50,055 nucleotides of DNA from Leptotrichia sp. oral taxon 215 str. W9775 (GTDB lineage: Bacteria > Fusobacteriota > Fusobacteriia > Fusobacteriales > Leptotrichiaceae). The stretch's first letter is position 1. Every line of letters starts with the position of its first letter. Shown in pieces: positions 33,174 through 41,686 of this stretch. The position numbers and the translations under genes were made by a program. The notes below the pieces were generated by a model that saw nothing but the letters and a program-made list of their open reading frames with translations, made no database searches and had not been told where the DNA came from. The stretch covers positions 1-50,055 of the forward strand of contig NZ_KI272830.1 in NCBI RefSeq assembly GCF_000469505.1, written 5' to 3'.

Positions 33174-34220
33174 TTAATCCATTTCAAATTCAATGTATAC
33201 AGTTTTTGAAAATGAAACTTTCTGAGGATTTATAACAATACTGTTTTCAGAAAGACTGTTTATGAAAGTCTGGTCATTTTCCTTCAGTATCTTTTCGTCA
33301 TATACAGCATAATTTCCACTGTAATAACCGTAGTAAGGTCTTATTGCTCCGTTGGAATTATCAGTTATAGTAACAGGTTTTTTTAGGGCAAGGTCAGTTT
33401 TATTAAGCATAACCTGTGCTTTTTTTGCAGCTTCCCTGTAAGCATTTTCATATAGTTCGTCTTCCAGTTTCTGTTTATTATCTATATTGTATTCAATATA
33501 TCCTGTTGAACCGATTTTTAATGAATGCGCCAGATTAATTATATTTCCAATACTTTTCATATCCCTTGTAGTAACTTCTATAGTATGGGAAACTCTTTGC
33601 TTAACTTTTTTAACACTTGTTCTTTTTTCCATGTTGATTTCCTGATTGTTATAACCTGCAATTTTTATCTTATCTGAACTTATTCCTCTTGCAGAAAGTT
33701 TTTTCTGTAACTCATTGAATTTATTGACAGCTTTCTGATAAGCACCTTTATTAGTCTTATCCTGTTCAACTATTTTGAAAACATGATTTCCTCCAATATT
33801 TCTCTGAAGACTGAAAATTTTCTCATTTGCAAGGACAGCCATAAACTCCTTTAAACTGTTCAAATCGATTGAAACAGCTTCCACTGTAAGAGTAGTTCTG
33901 AATTCCTTTTCCCCTTCATTCTGTACTTCAGTATCCCACCAGTAATTTTCCGAAGTGTTATAGTCTGAAGAATTAATTTTTTCATATTTTGTATTTGTCT
34001 TTTTCAAAAGATTTTTATACTTTTCAAGAATTTCAGAGTTTTCCTTGCTTGCTTTATCAAGATTATCATTTTCAGTGATAATTTCCAGAGTTATTTTTGC
34101 ACTGTTTGGAAGAAGTTCCTTTGTTGCGGTTCCCCTTACCTGTATTCTCTTTCCTGAAACGACATCAGAAAAACTGAAGACAGAAAAGATTATAAATAGT
34201 ATAGATATAATTTTTTTCAT
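33174..34220 (-). CDS. Exported SIMPL-domain (DUF541) protein, copy 2
   Basis: A 348-residue periplasmic protein with signal peptide MKKIISILFIIFSVFSFSDV and a SIMPL/DUF541 domain: RIQVRGTATKELLPNSAKITLEI, later VTTRDMKSIGNIINLAHSLKI and YREAAKKAQVMLNKTDL. Family members (Oligo BP26, YggE) form rings or affect oxidative stress tolerance; the function is unsettled. Paralogue of the gene immediately upstream (gap 24 bases), so a tandem duplication that has diverged widely. AAAGGAAAT is the ribosome site. Confidence 0.9.
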   Translation of the reverse strand: MKKIISILFIIFSVFSFSDVVSGKRIQVRGTATKELLPNSAKITLEIITENDNLDKASKENSEILEKYKNLLKKTNTKYEKINSSDYNTSENYWWDTEVQNEGEKEFRTTLTVEAVSIDLNSLKEFMAVLANEKIFSLQRNIGGNHVFKIVEQDKTNKGAYQKAVNKFNELQKKLSARGISSDKIKIAGYNNQEINMEKRTSVKKVKQRVSHTIEVTTRDMKSIGNIINLAHSLKIGSTGYIEYNIDNKQKLEDELYENAYREAAKKAQVMLNKTDLALKKPVTITDNSNGAIRPYYGYYSGNYAVYDEKILKENDQTFINSLSENSIVINPQKVSFSKTVYIEFEMD

Positions 34221-34244
34221 ATTATTATTTCCTTTCTAAAAATA

Positions 34245-35351
34245 TTATTTCATTTCATACATTACAGATATATTCTGTATTAATTTTATTGGTTTTGGAG
34301 TATAATCAATTCTAGATTTTTTTGCTCCGGATGAACGTTCTGCAACAGCAAATTTTACACTGGGAGCCGAAAATTCAGCTATTTCTTTGCTGCTGTCAAA
34401 ACTCCACGATTCATCAATTTTATCAATCATTTTTTGCTGAAACTCAACATCTTCACTTACAACAATTGGAGAAGCAAGTTTTAGTTCACTTGATTTCAGA
34501 ATGCTTTCAGCTTTATTTTTTGCCTGTTTAAATGCTTCGTTATACATGTCTGAAGCTATCTGATCCTTATTGGAAATATCAAAATGGATACTTCCGTCTA
34601 TATTTATTCCATTGTCATCAGCAAGGGAAATGATAGAATTCAATCCTTTAATATTTTTAGTAGTTATTTTAAAACTATGAATTACATAATAAACATCCTT
34701 CTGTTCCTTACTTTTTCCATTAAAGTTTTCTGTAATGTTATAGTCACCCAGAACAATATTGCTTGCTGGAACATTTAAAGACTGAATTTTGGATTTTGCA
34801 GAATTAAGTTTGGCAAATACAGTATTCAGAGCTTTTTCCAAGGTTGTATCTGTTGCTTTTATGTTAAATTCGAATGTATTGTCATCAAAATTTTTATTTA
34901 TACTTTGAAGATTTTCCCCGTCAGAAAACTCTACAAGACCTGCTATCTGATTGAAGTCAGTGTTCTTAATAAGTACAGCTATATTTGCAGTATATGAGTC
35001 AGGTTTTTTACTTTCAGTACTTGAAACGGCGGTTTTTTTCCCTTTACTGTCATTGTAATCATCATTATCATAATCTTTTTGTTTTCTGCTGTAGAAAGAA
35101 AGTGTTTCAAGCTGTGATAAATCAATATTCCTGTTTTTCAGAGCAGACTTAAATTTTTCAATTCTGTCATTTGCTTCCTTTGTTGCCACACTGAGATTTC
35201 CATTTTTAGTTTTTATCTGGAATGTTATAGTGGCAACATCAGGCATTACTTCCTTTTCATAATTTCCGGTTACGCTTACTTTTCTTATTACATTTTCTGA
35301 AAATGAAAATGCTGAAAGGATAAGAAATAAAGCGATTAATTTCTTTTTCAT
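34245..35351 (-). CDS. Exported SIMPL-domain (DUF541) protein, copy 1
   Basis: A 368-residue exported protein. Signal peptide MKKKLIALFLILSAFSFSEN, then RKVSVTGNYEKEVMPDVATITFQ. An inserted Lys/Asp/Ser-rich stretch lies near 110-135, then TTKNIKGLNSIISLADDNGI and YNEAFKQAKNKAESILKSSEL, as in the second copy. AGGTAAG-type site (TTGGAGGTAAGAT). The two would be co-transcribed and probably co-assemble at the envelope; that is inference. Confidence 0.9.
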   Translation of the reverse strand: MKKKLIALFLILSAFSFSENVIRKVSVTGNYEKEVMPDVATITFQIKTKNGNLSVATKEANDRIEKFKSALKNRNIDLSQLETLSFYSRKQKDYDNDDYNDSKGKKTAVSSTESKKPDSYTANIAVLIKNTDFNQIAGLVEFSDGENLQSINKNFDDNTFEFNIKATDTTLEKALNTVFAKLNSAKSKIQSLNVPASNIVLGDYNITENFNGKSKEQKDVYYVIHSFKITTKNIKGLNSIISLADDNGINIDGSIHFDISNKDQIASDMYNEAFKQAKNKAESILKSSELKLASPIVVSEDVEFQQKMIDKIDESWSFDSSKEIAEFSAPSVKFAVAERSSGAKKSRIDYTPKPIKLIQNISVMYEMK

Positions 35352-35462
35352 ATCTTACCTCCAATTTAATTTTACTAGTTTTTAAATAATTTTATGTAAT
35401 TATTCTATCATTTAAACCTTAAAGTAAAATGAAAAGAAAATTTTTTTGTATCATATAAAAAT

Positions 35463-35543
35463 GGTGCCCTCCCAAAATAGAAAACAGATAACTGCTGAAT
35501 ACAGTTTTACAGCAATTTTTAATTTCTTTTTTGAGATGACACC
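35463..35543 (-). terminator. Terminator of the DUF1576 operon
   Basis: GGTG (35463-35466), CTC and AAAA pair with TTTT, GAG and CACC (ending 35543). The loop holds TGCTG/CAGCA. On the minus strand ATTTTTATAT follows. This fills most of the 35352-35587 gap. Confidence 0.6.
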
Positions 35544-35587
35544 TTTTGTACATAAATCTTATTTTTTCAAAAATTTTCAAATGATGA

Positions 35588-35932
35588 TTAAAGAACTTTC
35601 TTCAGAATAATTTCTAAAACACCTTCTTCATAATTAATATATATGGAATCACATATTTTAGCGACAAGAGTAAGTTCGTCAGAAGTTTCTCCCTCCCCAA
35701 TAAGTTCCCAATACTCTGAGTACTCTATGTCCTGGTGGACTTCCATGCTTTTTTTCATTTCTTTTACTTCAGCGGCACTAAGTTCAACCGTCCCGTAAGT
35801 ATAAATGTCATACCCATTTTTAGCGTCGTTTATAGCGATATCAATTTCTATTTTTTCTGCTCCTTTTTCTAAATAGAAAGAAGTGATTTCATTTGTAATT
35901 TTTGAAATAATTTTCATCTTTTTTGCTTTCAT
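35588..35932 (-). CDS. Small partner protein of the DUF1576 transporter-like protein
   Basis: A 114-residue acidic soluble protein, not recognised by name. It starts MKAKKMKIISKITNEITSFYLEKGAEKIEIDIAI (in parts) and ends YINYEEGVLEIILKKVL; likely alternating helix and strands. Its start overlaps the stop of the DUF1576 gene by 4 bases (ATGA-type coupling), so the two products are probably made in proportion. A cytoplasmic regulatory or accessory subunit is a reasonable guess only. Confidence 0.75.
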   Translation of the reverse strand: MKAKKMKIISKITNEITSFYLEKGAEKIEIDIAINDAKNGYDIYTYGTVELSAAEVKEMKKSMEVHQDIEYSEYWELIGEGETSDELTLVAKICDSIYINYEEGVLEIILKKVL

Positions 35933-37167
35933 TTTTTTCCTCCATAAAATAATTGTAATATAGGAACGCTTACACTTGCAACAATTCCTGCGGAAAGCCC
36001 CGTATTATATAAATTCAATCCGCCATGAAGTGCCCCCATATTTAAAACTAGACAAAAATTTGTAAATCCAACAATAATTCCCGGAATAATTCCAAATTTT
36101 CCACTGATTGGTGCAAGGCATGTGGAAAAAAATAAAGTTATGGCAAAAGTTGTAAGTGGAATATTTATACCAAACATTATATAGGAAAGTGAAACTCCGG
36201 CTATTATTGGAAGAACATTTTTCAGATGTTTTCCAAATCCTGCAAACCCTATAAGAGTAAAAAGACCGGATAAAATAGGTCCGTTAATATAAGGAAACAT
36301 AAGAAAAATAAGAGCAATGGAAATAAATCCTAAAATTCCCATATTTATCATAACCATTGGAAAACCTTCAGTAACAGTGAAGTCTGTTACAAGTTTCCCT
36401 GAATGTTTAAGCAGGCTGTCAAAATTTTCGAATGAACGGCCATTTGCATAATAACCATAAATAATGTAAAAAGTGAAAACCAGTATAAGTAAAATTAAAA
36501 TAGGATAATCCATTTTTTCAACAAATGTTTTATTTGGTGCAACTTTAAGCCCAACTTCCTCCAGTATTGCATAAATAATAATGGCAATAAGTCCTGCAGC
36601 CAGTCCTGTGTTATACAGTGTATAACCGTTATGGAAGTTTATTACATGTATGGAAACTGCCGGTACAATAAATCCCATAAGGAATCCGGCTCCAATTGCC
36701 AGAATAATTCCAAAAATGGAAAAATTAAAGGCTTTTGAAATACTGCTGACAACCGGTGAAAGTGCAGTTGTAAACATACAACCTGTTATAACTGTCTTAA
36801 AGCTTCTTCCTTCAAATTTTGCATAGGCATAGGTACCTAGGTAAAATGGAATAATGTTAAGCAGATTTTTTCCCATGAAGGCAAATCCAAGCATTATATA
36901 AATTCCAGATATAAGCAGGCCATTGATTTTCATATCCATCCTGTATATAAGATAAATATTCAGCAGTGCAATGACTGAAGCATTAAACATGGCCGCTCCT
37001 TTACCACCAACCACAAAGTAATCAGTCAGAAGAACGCCATCAGATAAAAAAATATCTTTCATTCCCTTTATTAAATCGGCAGGGTTTGTGAAAATTATTG
37101 AATAAACCAGCATAATAAAGGGTAAAAGTGAAATAATAAGGTACTCCTTCTTTTTTTCTTTTGTCAT
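35929..37167 (-). CDS. DUF1576 membrane protein with two homologous halves
   Basis: A 412-residue polytopic protein of the DUF1576 family, with about 12 hydrophobic segments. Halves repeat: INGLLISGIYIMLGFAFMGK near 81-100 against INGPILSGLFTLIGFAGFGK later; NLLNIIP against HLKNVLP; TALSPVVS near 134 against TCLAPISG; YTLYNTGLAAGLIA near 182 against LNLYNTGLSAGIVA near the end. A tandem-duplicated fold is typical of transporters, though the family has no assigned substrate. AGAGGAATATATT upstream of ATG. Co-transcribed with the 114-aa partner. Confidence 0.85.
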   Translation of the reverse strand: MTKEKKKEYLIISLLPFIMLVYSIIFTNPADLIKGMKDIFLSDGVLLTDYFVVGGKGAAMFNASVIALLNIYLIYRMDMKINGLLISGIYIMLGFAFMGKNLLNIIPFYLGTYAYAKFEGRSFKTVITGCMFTTALSPVVSSISKAFNFSIFGIILAIGAGFLMGFIVPAVSIHVINFHNGYTLYNTGLAAGLIAIIIYAILEEVGLKVAPNKTFVEKMDYPILILLILVFTFYIIYGYYANGRSFENFDSLLKHSGKLVTDFTVTEGFPMVMINMGILGFISIALIFLMFPYINGPILSGLFTLIGFAGFGKHLKNVLPIIAGVSLSYIMFGINIPLTTFAITLFFSTCLAPISGKFGIIPGIIVGFTNFCLVLNMGALHGGLNLYNTGLSAGIVASVSVPILQLFYGGKK

Positions 37168-37290
37168 AATATATTCCTCTCATATTTTTAGTTATAATAA
37201 TTATAACATATTTTTTAAAAATAGTAAGAATTTTTGATTTTTTGTTTCTGAAATAATAATAAAATTAGGAAAAATACAGATAAACTCTAA

Positions 37291-37319
37291 TTGTATTTTA
37301 ATAGGATTAGTGATATAAT
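37291..37319 (+). promoter_or_regulatory. Promoter of the exported protein gene at 37362
   Basis: TTGTAT (37291-37296), 17-base spacer, TATAAT (37314-37319) with extended TGA before it. Confidence 0.75.
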
Positions 37320-37361
37320 GTACGAAATTTAAAAAACTATGAAAGGTGTAAAGAGGTGGAT

Positions 37362-37964
37362 ATGAAAAAAATAGCAGTGTTATTCCTGCTTGCCATGTCA
37401 CTGCAGGCATTTGGAGGAAAGTACAGAACGCTTAAGGAAGAAAATGTAAATATAAGTTTATCAGAAATAGGAAATAATAATGGAAAAATTGAAAAGGCAA
37501 TAAAAAAGGGTTACAGTCAGGAAACATTTTTAAAAATACTTGAAAATCAGATAAACAGCGGAGAATCCTATAATAAAGATTCAATAGAAAAAATGAGCCT
37601 TATTGGAATAACTTTGGCAACAATAAAGTATATTAAGGTTGATATTGAAGAAATTAAATATTTATCAGATAATCAGGCGGAAGTGAGTTTAAATATAGTA
37701 ATTCCTTCAATAGAAAAATTTGATGAGAAAAGGTATGAAGAAAGATTGTCAGAGGCTTTTAAAAGCAAAATAGGATATACAATTGAAGAAATAAAAAATA
37801 GGGATCTGACAAAGTCTGAAATTGAAAAGTTATTGCCTGTCTATATGAAAATAACAGGTGAAGAAATAGGAAAAATAAATCACTTTACTTCACTTAACGA
37901 AACAGTAAAAGTTAATAAAAGTAATAACAGTCAATGGGAAATGGAAGCACTGGGATTATTTTAA
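37362..37964 (+). CDS. Exported protein of unknown function
   Basis: A 200-residue protein with signal peptide MKKIAVLFLLAMSLQAFG and no lipobox cysteine. Mature region is charged and helical (KIEKAIKKGYSQETFLKIL), then VDIEEIKYLSDNQAEVSLN and RYEERLSEAFKSKIGYTIEEI. The layout (helix bundle then a strand pair carrying Asn-Gln-Ala-Glu-Val) resembles small periplasmic proteins of the DUF5105/lipoprotein class but I cannot assign a family. Start ATG 37362 follows GAGGTGG. Followed 51 bases later by the SH3b gene. Confidence 0.75.
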   Translation: MKKIAVLFLLAMSLQAFGGKYRTLKEENVNISLSEIGNNNGKIEKAIKKGYSQETFLKILENQINSGESYNKDSIEKMSLIGITLATIKYIKVDIEEIKYLSDNQAEVSLNIVIPSIEKFDEKRYEERLSEAFKSKIGYTIEEIKNRDLTKSEIEKLLPVYMKITGEEIGKINHFTSLNETVKVNKSNNSQWEMEALGLF

Positions 37965-38015
37965 AAATGGGGGAAAATTTTTATATTTTTTAGGTATTGT
38001 AAAAATGGAGGGAAC

Positions 38016-38762
38016 ATGGAAGAAAAAAATAACCAGAAAGAAGAACTGGAAAGAGAAATAGAAAAGTTGAAGGAACAGGTTGAACTGGAAAGATTAAGAA
38101 AAGAAAGAGATGAGCTTAGGGAAAAGCTTAAGGCTGACAATAATGGTAAATACAGTAATCCTACTGCAAATAGTATTCAAAGTGACAACAGGGAAGATGA
38201 TGATTCAGAAGAAGACAATGGGAAAATGAAAGGAATGCTGACAGTGGTATTATCAGCACTGGCAGTGGTCATGATTATAATTATCGGAATTACTGTTTTT
38301 AGAATAAATAAGGAAAGTAAGAAGATAGCTGAAAAAATAGAAAATGTACAGTCTCAGGAAGAAAAAACAGAAAAAGAGGATAATCAGAAAAGTGATATAG
38401 AGGTAGTGGTGAGCACACCTCAAGCACCAGGAACTGCTACGCAGGGGACAGGGCAAAATACGTCAGATCCTAATGTGGTAATTCCTCAAACTCCAGTTTC
38501 AGATGCAGCAGCACAGGGAAATCAACAGGCTAAACCGGAAGAGGAAATCAAAAAAGGAACAGAATATTATACGAAATCAACTAAAGGTCCTGTAAATATA
38601 AGAAAAACTTCTTCAAAAAATAGCTCGCTTCAGGATGAACTGCCTGATGGAGTAGTTCTGAAATTTATCGGAAAAGAAGGAAAATGGTATCGTGTATCCT
38701 ACACAGTCAATAATCAGACAAAAGAAGGATTTGTTCATGTTTCACAAATAAAAAAGAAATAA
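38016..38762 (+). CDS. Membrane-anchored SH3b-domain protein
   Basis: A 248-residue single-pass protein. N-terminal coiled coil (EELEREIEKLKEQVELERL), then a transmembrane helix near 73-97 (MLTVVLSALAVVMIIIIGI), a Gln/Pro/Thr-rich linker, and a bacterial SH3 (SH3b) domain over about 184-248: PVNIRKTSSKNSSLQDELPDG, then GKWYRVSYTVNNQTKEGFVHV. The N-terminus is cytoplasmic and the SH3b domain extracytoplasmic, which suits peptidoglycan binding or sensing. AATGGAGGGAAC ribosome site. Confidence 0.88.
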   Translation: MEEKNNQKEELEREIEKLKEQVELERLRKERDELREKLKADNNGKYSNPTANSIQSDNREDDDSEEDNGKMKGMLTVVLSALAVVMIIIIGITVFRINKESKKIAEKIENVQSQEEKTEKEDNQKSDIEVVVSTPQAPGTATQGTGQNTSDPNVVIPQTPVSDAAAQGNQQAKPEEEIKKGTEYYTKSTKGPVNIRKTSSKNSSLQDELPDGVVLKFIGKEGKWYRVSYTVNNQTKEGFVHVSQIKKK

Positions 38763-38817
38763 AATAAAAACTAGACAGATATAATGAAAATTATACAAAT
38801 TAGAAAAATAAAAAATT

Positions 38818-38876
38818 ATAAAACATGTATTAGAAACTTGATAAATTAGAAGGTTTAGAAGATACATGTTTTTATA
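38818..38876 (+). terminator. Terminator after the SH3b gene
   Basis: ATAAAACATGTAT (38818-38830) pairs with ATACATGTTTTTAT (38862-38875) with one extra T, then TTTTTTT at 38884 onward. It lies between the SH3b stop and the glmS promoter. Confidence 0.7.
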
Positions 38877-38910
38877 ATATGAATTTTTTTCAAAAAAACA
38901 AAAATAAAAA

Positions 38911-38939
38911 TTGAAAAATAAAAATAAATTTGGTATAAT
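38911..38939 (+). promoter_or_regulatory. Promoter of the glmS transcript
   Basis: TTGAAA (38911-38916), 17-base spacer, TATAAT (38934-38939) with extended TGG. Start site expected near 38946, about 24 bases before the ribozyme cleavage site. Confidence 0.85.
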
Positions 38940-38969
38940 TCATTCAAATCAGAGAATAAAAAATTAAAA

Positions 38970-39162
38970 AGCGCCTGAATCTTTAGGTTTAAATATAATT
39001 TTATATTTCCCTAAACTTTCATATATATTTAAATCTTAAAGATGACGAGGAAAAAGGGTTATCGAATTTTCGGCGGATGCCCTTTAGGTGATCACAACCT
39101 GAACAGTATACAAAATCGTAAGTAATTGCGGGAACAAAAGTACTGTAGTGATTATTCCCTGA
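38970..39162 (+). ncRNA. glmS: glmS riboswitch-ribozyme
   Basis: The self-cleaving glucosamine-6-phosphate riboswitch. Conserved parts in order: cleavage site A|GCGCC (38970/38971), GACGAGG (39042-39048), GGGTTATCGAATTTTCGGCG from 39056, GATGCCC, then AACAGTATACAA, and the 3' half GTAGTGATTATTCCCTG. GlcN6P acts as cofactor for cleavage, after which the mRNA 5' OH end is degraded and GlmS falls. It lies directly upstream of glmS, as in Firmicutes and Fusobacteria. The P1-P2.1 arm is unusually AT-rich and long (38980-39040). Confidence 0.95.
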
Positions 39163-39187
39163 AAATAATATTACGAGGAGAATAGAT

Positions 39188-41017
39188 ATGTGCGGAATAG
39201 TAGGTTATATTGGGTCGCAAAACGCCCAAGATTTTGTATTGGATGGATTAGAAAAACTGGAATACAGAGGTTATGATTCAGCAGGTATAGCTGTAAATAC
39301 TGGAGAAGACAAGTTTCATATTGTGAAAAAAGTTGGAAGGTTGAAAAATCTGGCTGATATACTGGAAAAGGAGCCATTAAAAGGAACAATGGCAATAGGT
39401 CATACTAGATGGGCAACTCATGGAAAGCCTTCTGATGAAAACTCCCATCCACATTTTAATAAGGATGAAACATTGGTAGTTGTTCATAATGGAATTATTG
39501 AAAACTATCTTGAATTAAAAAAGGAACTTATTGCAAAAGGCTATAAATTCAACTCTGAAACAGATACTGAAGTTGTAACTCATTTGCTGGATGAACTGTA
39601 TGAAGGTGATTTGCTTGAAGCAACAAAAAAACTTATCAAGATTATAAAAGGTGCATATGCACTTGGAATTATGGCTGTAAATGAGCCTGACAGAATAATA
39701 GCTGTAAGAAAGGAAAGTCCTCTTATAATCGGGTTGGGAAAAGGAGAAAATTATATAGCTTCTGATATACCTGCAATACTTAAATATACAAGAGATGTAT
39801 ATCTGATTGAAAATAACGAAATAGTTGAAGTGAAAAAAGATTCAGTTAAGGTTATGGATACAGAAGGAAAAGAAATAAAGAGGGAAGTTACACATGTTGA
39901 ATGGGATATGGAAGCTGCTTCCAAAGGTGGATATGAGTATTTCATGGAAAAGGAAATTCACGAACAGCCTGAAGTATTAATTGAAACATTAAATAGTAGA
40001 GTAGATGAAGATAATAATATAAATTTTGACAATGCCGGACTTACTAAGGAATATTTGGAAGGGGTAAACAGTATTTACATTGTTGCCTGTGGAACTGCAT
40101 ATCATGCAGGATTAGTAGGTAAATTTATTATTGAAAAGAAAACAAGAGTAAAAGTGGATGTGGATATTGCTTCTGAATTCAGATACAGAAATCCTGTAAT
40201 TGATGACAAGACACTTGTAATAGTTTTAAGTCAGTCAGGAGAAACTCTGGATACTCTTGAAGCAATGAAGGAAGCAAAGAGAAACGGGGCAAGAGTTGTG
40301 GCTATAACAAATGTTGTAGGTTCATCTATAGCAAGGGAAGCTGACCATGTAATTTATACTTGGGCAGGGCCTGAAATTGCAGTTGCTTCAACAAAGGCGT
40401 ATACTACACAGATGGTAATTCTTTATTTGCTTGCCACTGATATGGCTTATAAGTTTGGAAAAATTAATAGGGAAGATTATGAAAAGGATATAAAATCCCT
40501 TTATAGATTAAAGACAGATATAAAGAAAATGCTTGAATATTCTGACAGAATAGAAAAAGTGGCTGATAAAATTAAGGATCAGACAAGTATGTTCTATCTT
40601 GGAAGAGGACTTGATTATGTTATAGCAGTTGAAGGAGCCCTGAAATCAAAGGAAATTTCATATATTCACTCAGAAGCCTTTGCATCTGGGGAATTAAAGC
40701 ATGGAACTATTGCATTGATTGAGGAAGGTATACCTGTAGTAATTAATGTTACTCAGTCGGATCTGTTTGAAAAGTCAATATCAAACATAAAGGAAGTTGC
40801 TGCAAGAGGAGCTTATGTAATTGCTATTGCTAAGGAAGGAAATACACTTGCTGAAGAAGTGGCTGATGAAGTTTTCTACATTCCTAACGTGGAAGATGAC
40901 TATACTGGATTCCTTTCAATAATAATTCATCAGCTATTGGCATATCATTTATCAAAGCTTAAAGGAAATGATGTTGATAAACCAAGAAATCTTGCTAAGT
41001 CAGTAACAGTGGAATAA
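39188..41017 (+). CDS. glmS: Glutamine-fructose-6-phosphate aminotransferase (isomerizing)
   Basis: A 609-residue enzyme making glucosamine-6-phosphate from Fru6P and glutamine, the first step to UDP-GlcNAc, peptidoglycan and LPS. The glutaminase domain begins Met-Cys-Gly-Ile-Val with catalytic Cys2 (about residues 1-230), with HTRWATHG and NGIIENY. Two SIS isomerase domains follow (VACGTAYHAG, VLSQSGETLDTLEA, EGALKSKEISYIHSEAF) and the end DVDKPRNLAKSVTVE is the standard C-terminal tail. Full length. ACGAGGAG precedes ATG; expression is controlled by the upstream ribozyme. Confidence 0.98.
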   Translation: MCGIVGYIGSQNAQDFVLDGLEKLEYRGYDSAGIAVNTGEDKFHIVKKVGRLKNLADILEKEPLKGTMAIGHTRWATHGKPSDENSHPHFNKDETLVVVHNGIIENYLELKKELIAKGYKFNSETDTEVVTHLLDELYEGDLLEATKKLIKIIKGAYALGIMAVNEPDRIIAVRKESPLIIGLGKGENYIASDIPAILKYTRDVYLIENNEIVEVKKDSVKVMDTEGKEIKREVTHVEWDMEAASKGGYEYFMEKEIHEQPEVLIETLNSRVDEDNNINFDNAGLTKEYLEGVNSIYIVACGTAYHAGLVGKFIIEKKTRVKVDVDIASEFRYRNPVIDDKTLVIVLSQSGETLDTLEAMKEAKRNGARVVAITNVVGSSIAREADHVIYTWAGPEIAVASTKAYTTQMVILYLLATDMAYKFGKINREDYEKDIKSLYRLKTDIKKMLEYSDRIEKVADKIKDQTSMFYLGRGLDYVIAVEGALKSKEISYIHSEAFASGELKHGTIALIEEGIPVVINVTQSDLFEKSISNIKEVAARGAYVIAIAKEGNTLAEEVADEVFYIPNVEDDYTGFLSIIIHQLLAYHLSKLKGNDVDKPRNLAKSVTVE

Positions 41018-41080
41018 TTCAAAAAAGAATATATCTAATTTAAAAAAATAATGAATTTATAGCATTATTTAAAAAATATG

Positions 41081-41109
41081 TTTAAAAAAATAGAAAAATG
41101 AGGTATAAT
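41081..41109 (+). promoter_or_regulatory. Promoter of the tandem-repeat protein gene
   Basis: TTTAAA (41081-41086), 17-base spacer, TATAAT (41104-41109). Confidence 0.6.
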
Positions 41110-41149
41110 ATTAGCACATAAAAATGAAATAAAAACTGGGAGGAATGCT

Positions 41150-41482
41150 ATGAACTTTAATGATTTAAAAAAAGGAGCAGAAGAAGCACTAAACAAGACT
41201 GTAGAAGGTGCAAAAGATTTAGCGGATAAAGCTGTTGACGAAGCAAAAAAATTAGGAGACAGTAAAGTAGCTCAGGATATAAAAAAAGGAGCAGAAGACG
41301 CCCTTAACAAAACAGTGGATGGAGCAAAAGACTTAGCCGGTAAAGCTGTTGACGAAGCAAAAAAATTAGGAGACAGTAAAGTAGCTCAGGATATAAAAAA
41401 AGGAGCAGAAGATGCCCTTAGCAAAACAGTAGATGGAGCAAAAGATTTAGCAGATAAGGTAACAGATAAATTTAAAAAATAA
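41150..41482 (+). CDS. Amphipathic helical tandem-repeat protein (LEA/apolipoprotein-like)
   Basis: A 110-residue protein with no signal peptide, made of two full 38-residue units plus a partial third: IKKGAEDALNKTVDGAKDLA then GKAVDEAKKLGDSKVAQD. Lys/Asp/Ala-rich 11-residue-like periodicity gives amphipathic helices as in LEA-type, YtxH-like or apolipoprotein proteins, which guard membranes or proteins under stress. The family is uncertain. The DNA repeat is near identical, so the copy number can change. GGGAGGAA precedes ATG, and it has a promoter and a classical terminator of its own. Confidence 0.85.
   Translation: MNFNDLKKGAEEALNKTVEGAKDLADKAVDEAKKLGDSKVAQDIKKGAEDALNKTVDGAKDLAGKAVDEAKKLGDSKVAQDIKKGAEDALSKTVDGAKDLADKVTDKFKK
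41227..41412 (+). repeat. 114-bp tandem DNA repeat within the helical protein gene
   Basis: The 72 bases at 41227-41298 and 41341-41412 are identical, at an offset of 114 bases (38 codons). The rest of each unit differs only at scattered positions. Confidence 0.9.
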
Positions 41483-41493
41483 TAGTATAGTGG

Positions 41494-41516
41494 AAAGCCC
41501 TGAAAATGGGCTTTTT
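41494..41516 (+). terminator. Rho-independent terminator
   Basis: AAAGCCC (41494-41500), a 7-base loop, GGGCTTT (41508-41514) and continuing T-run. Compact, G/C-rich for this genome. Confidence 0.9.
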
Positions 41517-41555
41517 ATTTCGTTATATAAAAAACAGGGATAAAGAAAAAAGTTA

Positions 41556-41584
41556 TTGAAAATTAAAAGATAATATAATATAAT
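41556..41584 (+). promoter_or_regulatory. Promoter of the mtnN-SPOR-nrnA operon
   Basis: TTGAAA (41556-41561), 17-base spacer, TATAAT (41579-41584). Leader of about 93 bases. Confidence 0.7.
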
Positions 41585-41633
41585 TTATTATATAACTTTA
41601 GAAAAAAAGTGTTATAAATAAAATAAATTATGA

Positions 41634-41686
41634 AAGGAGATTGTACAGATAGATACTTTATGTATTTATCTATACAAGAGTAAATG
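41634..41686 (+). promoter_or_regulatory. Split ribosome-binding site with a hairpin between SD and ATG of mtnN
   Basis: AAGGAG (41634-41639) is 44 bases from ATG 41684, too far. Between them TGTACAGATAGATAC (41642-41656), loop TTTAT, and GTATTTATCTATACA (41662-41676) form a 15-position stem with one mismatch and one wobble. Folding it out leaves 9 bases between SD and ATG. The in-frame TAA just before ATG rules out an upstream start in frame. Confidence 0.6.
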
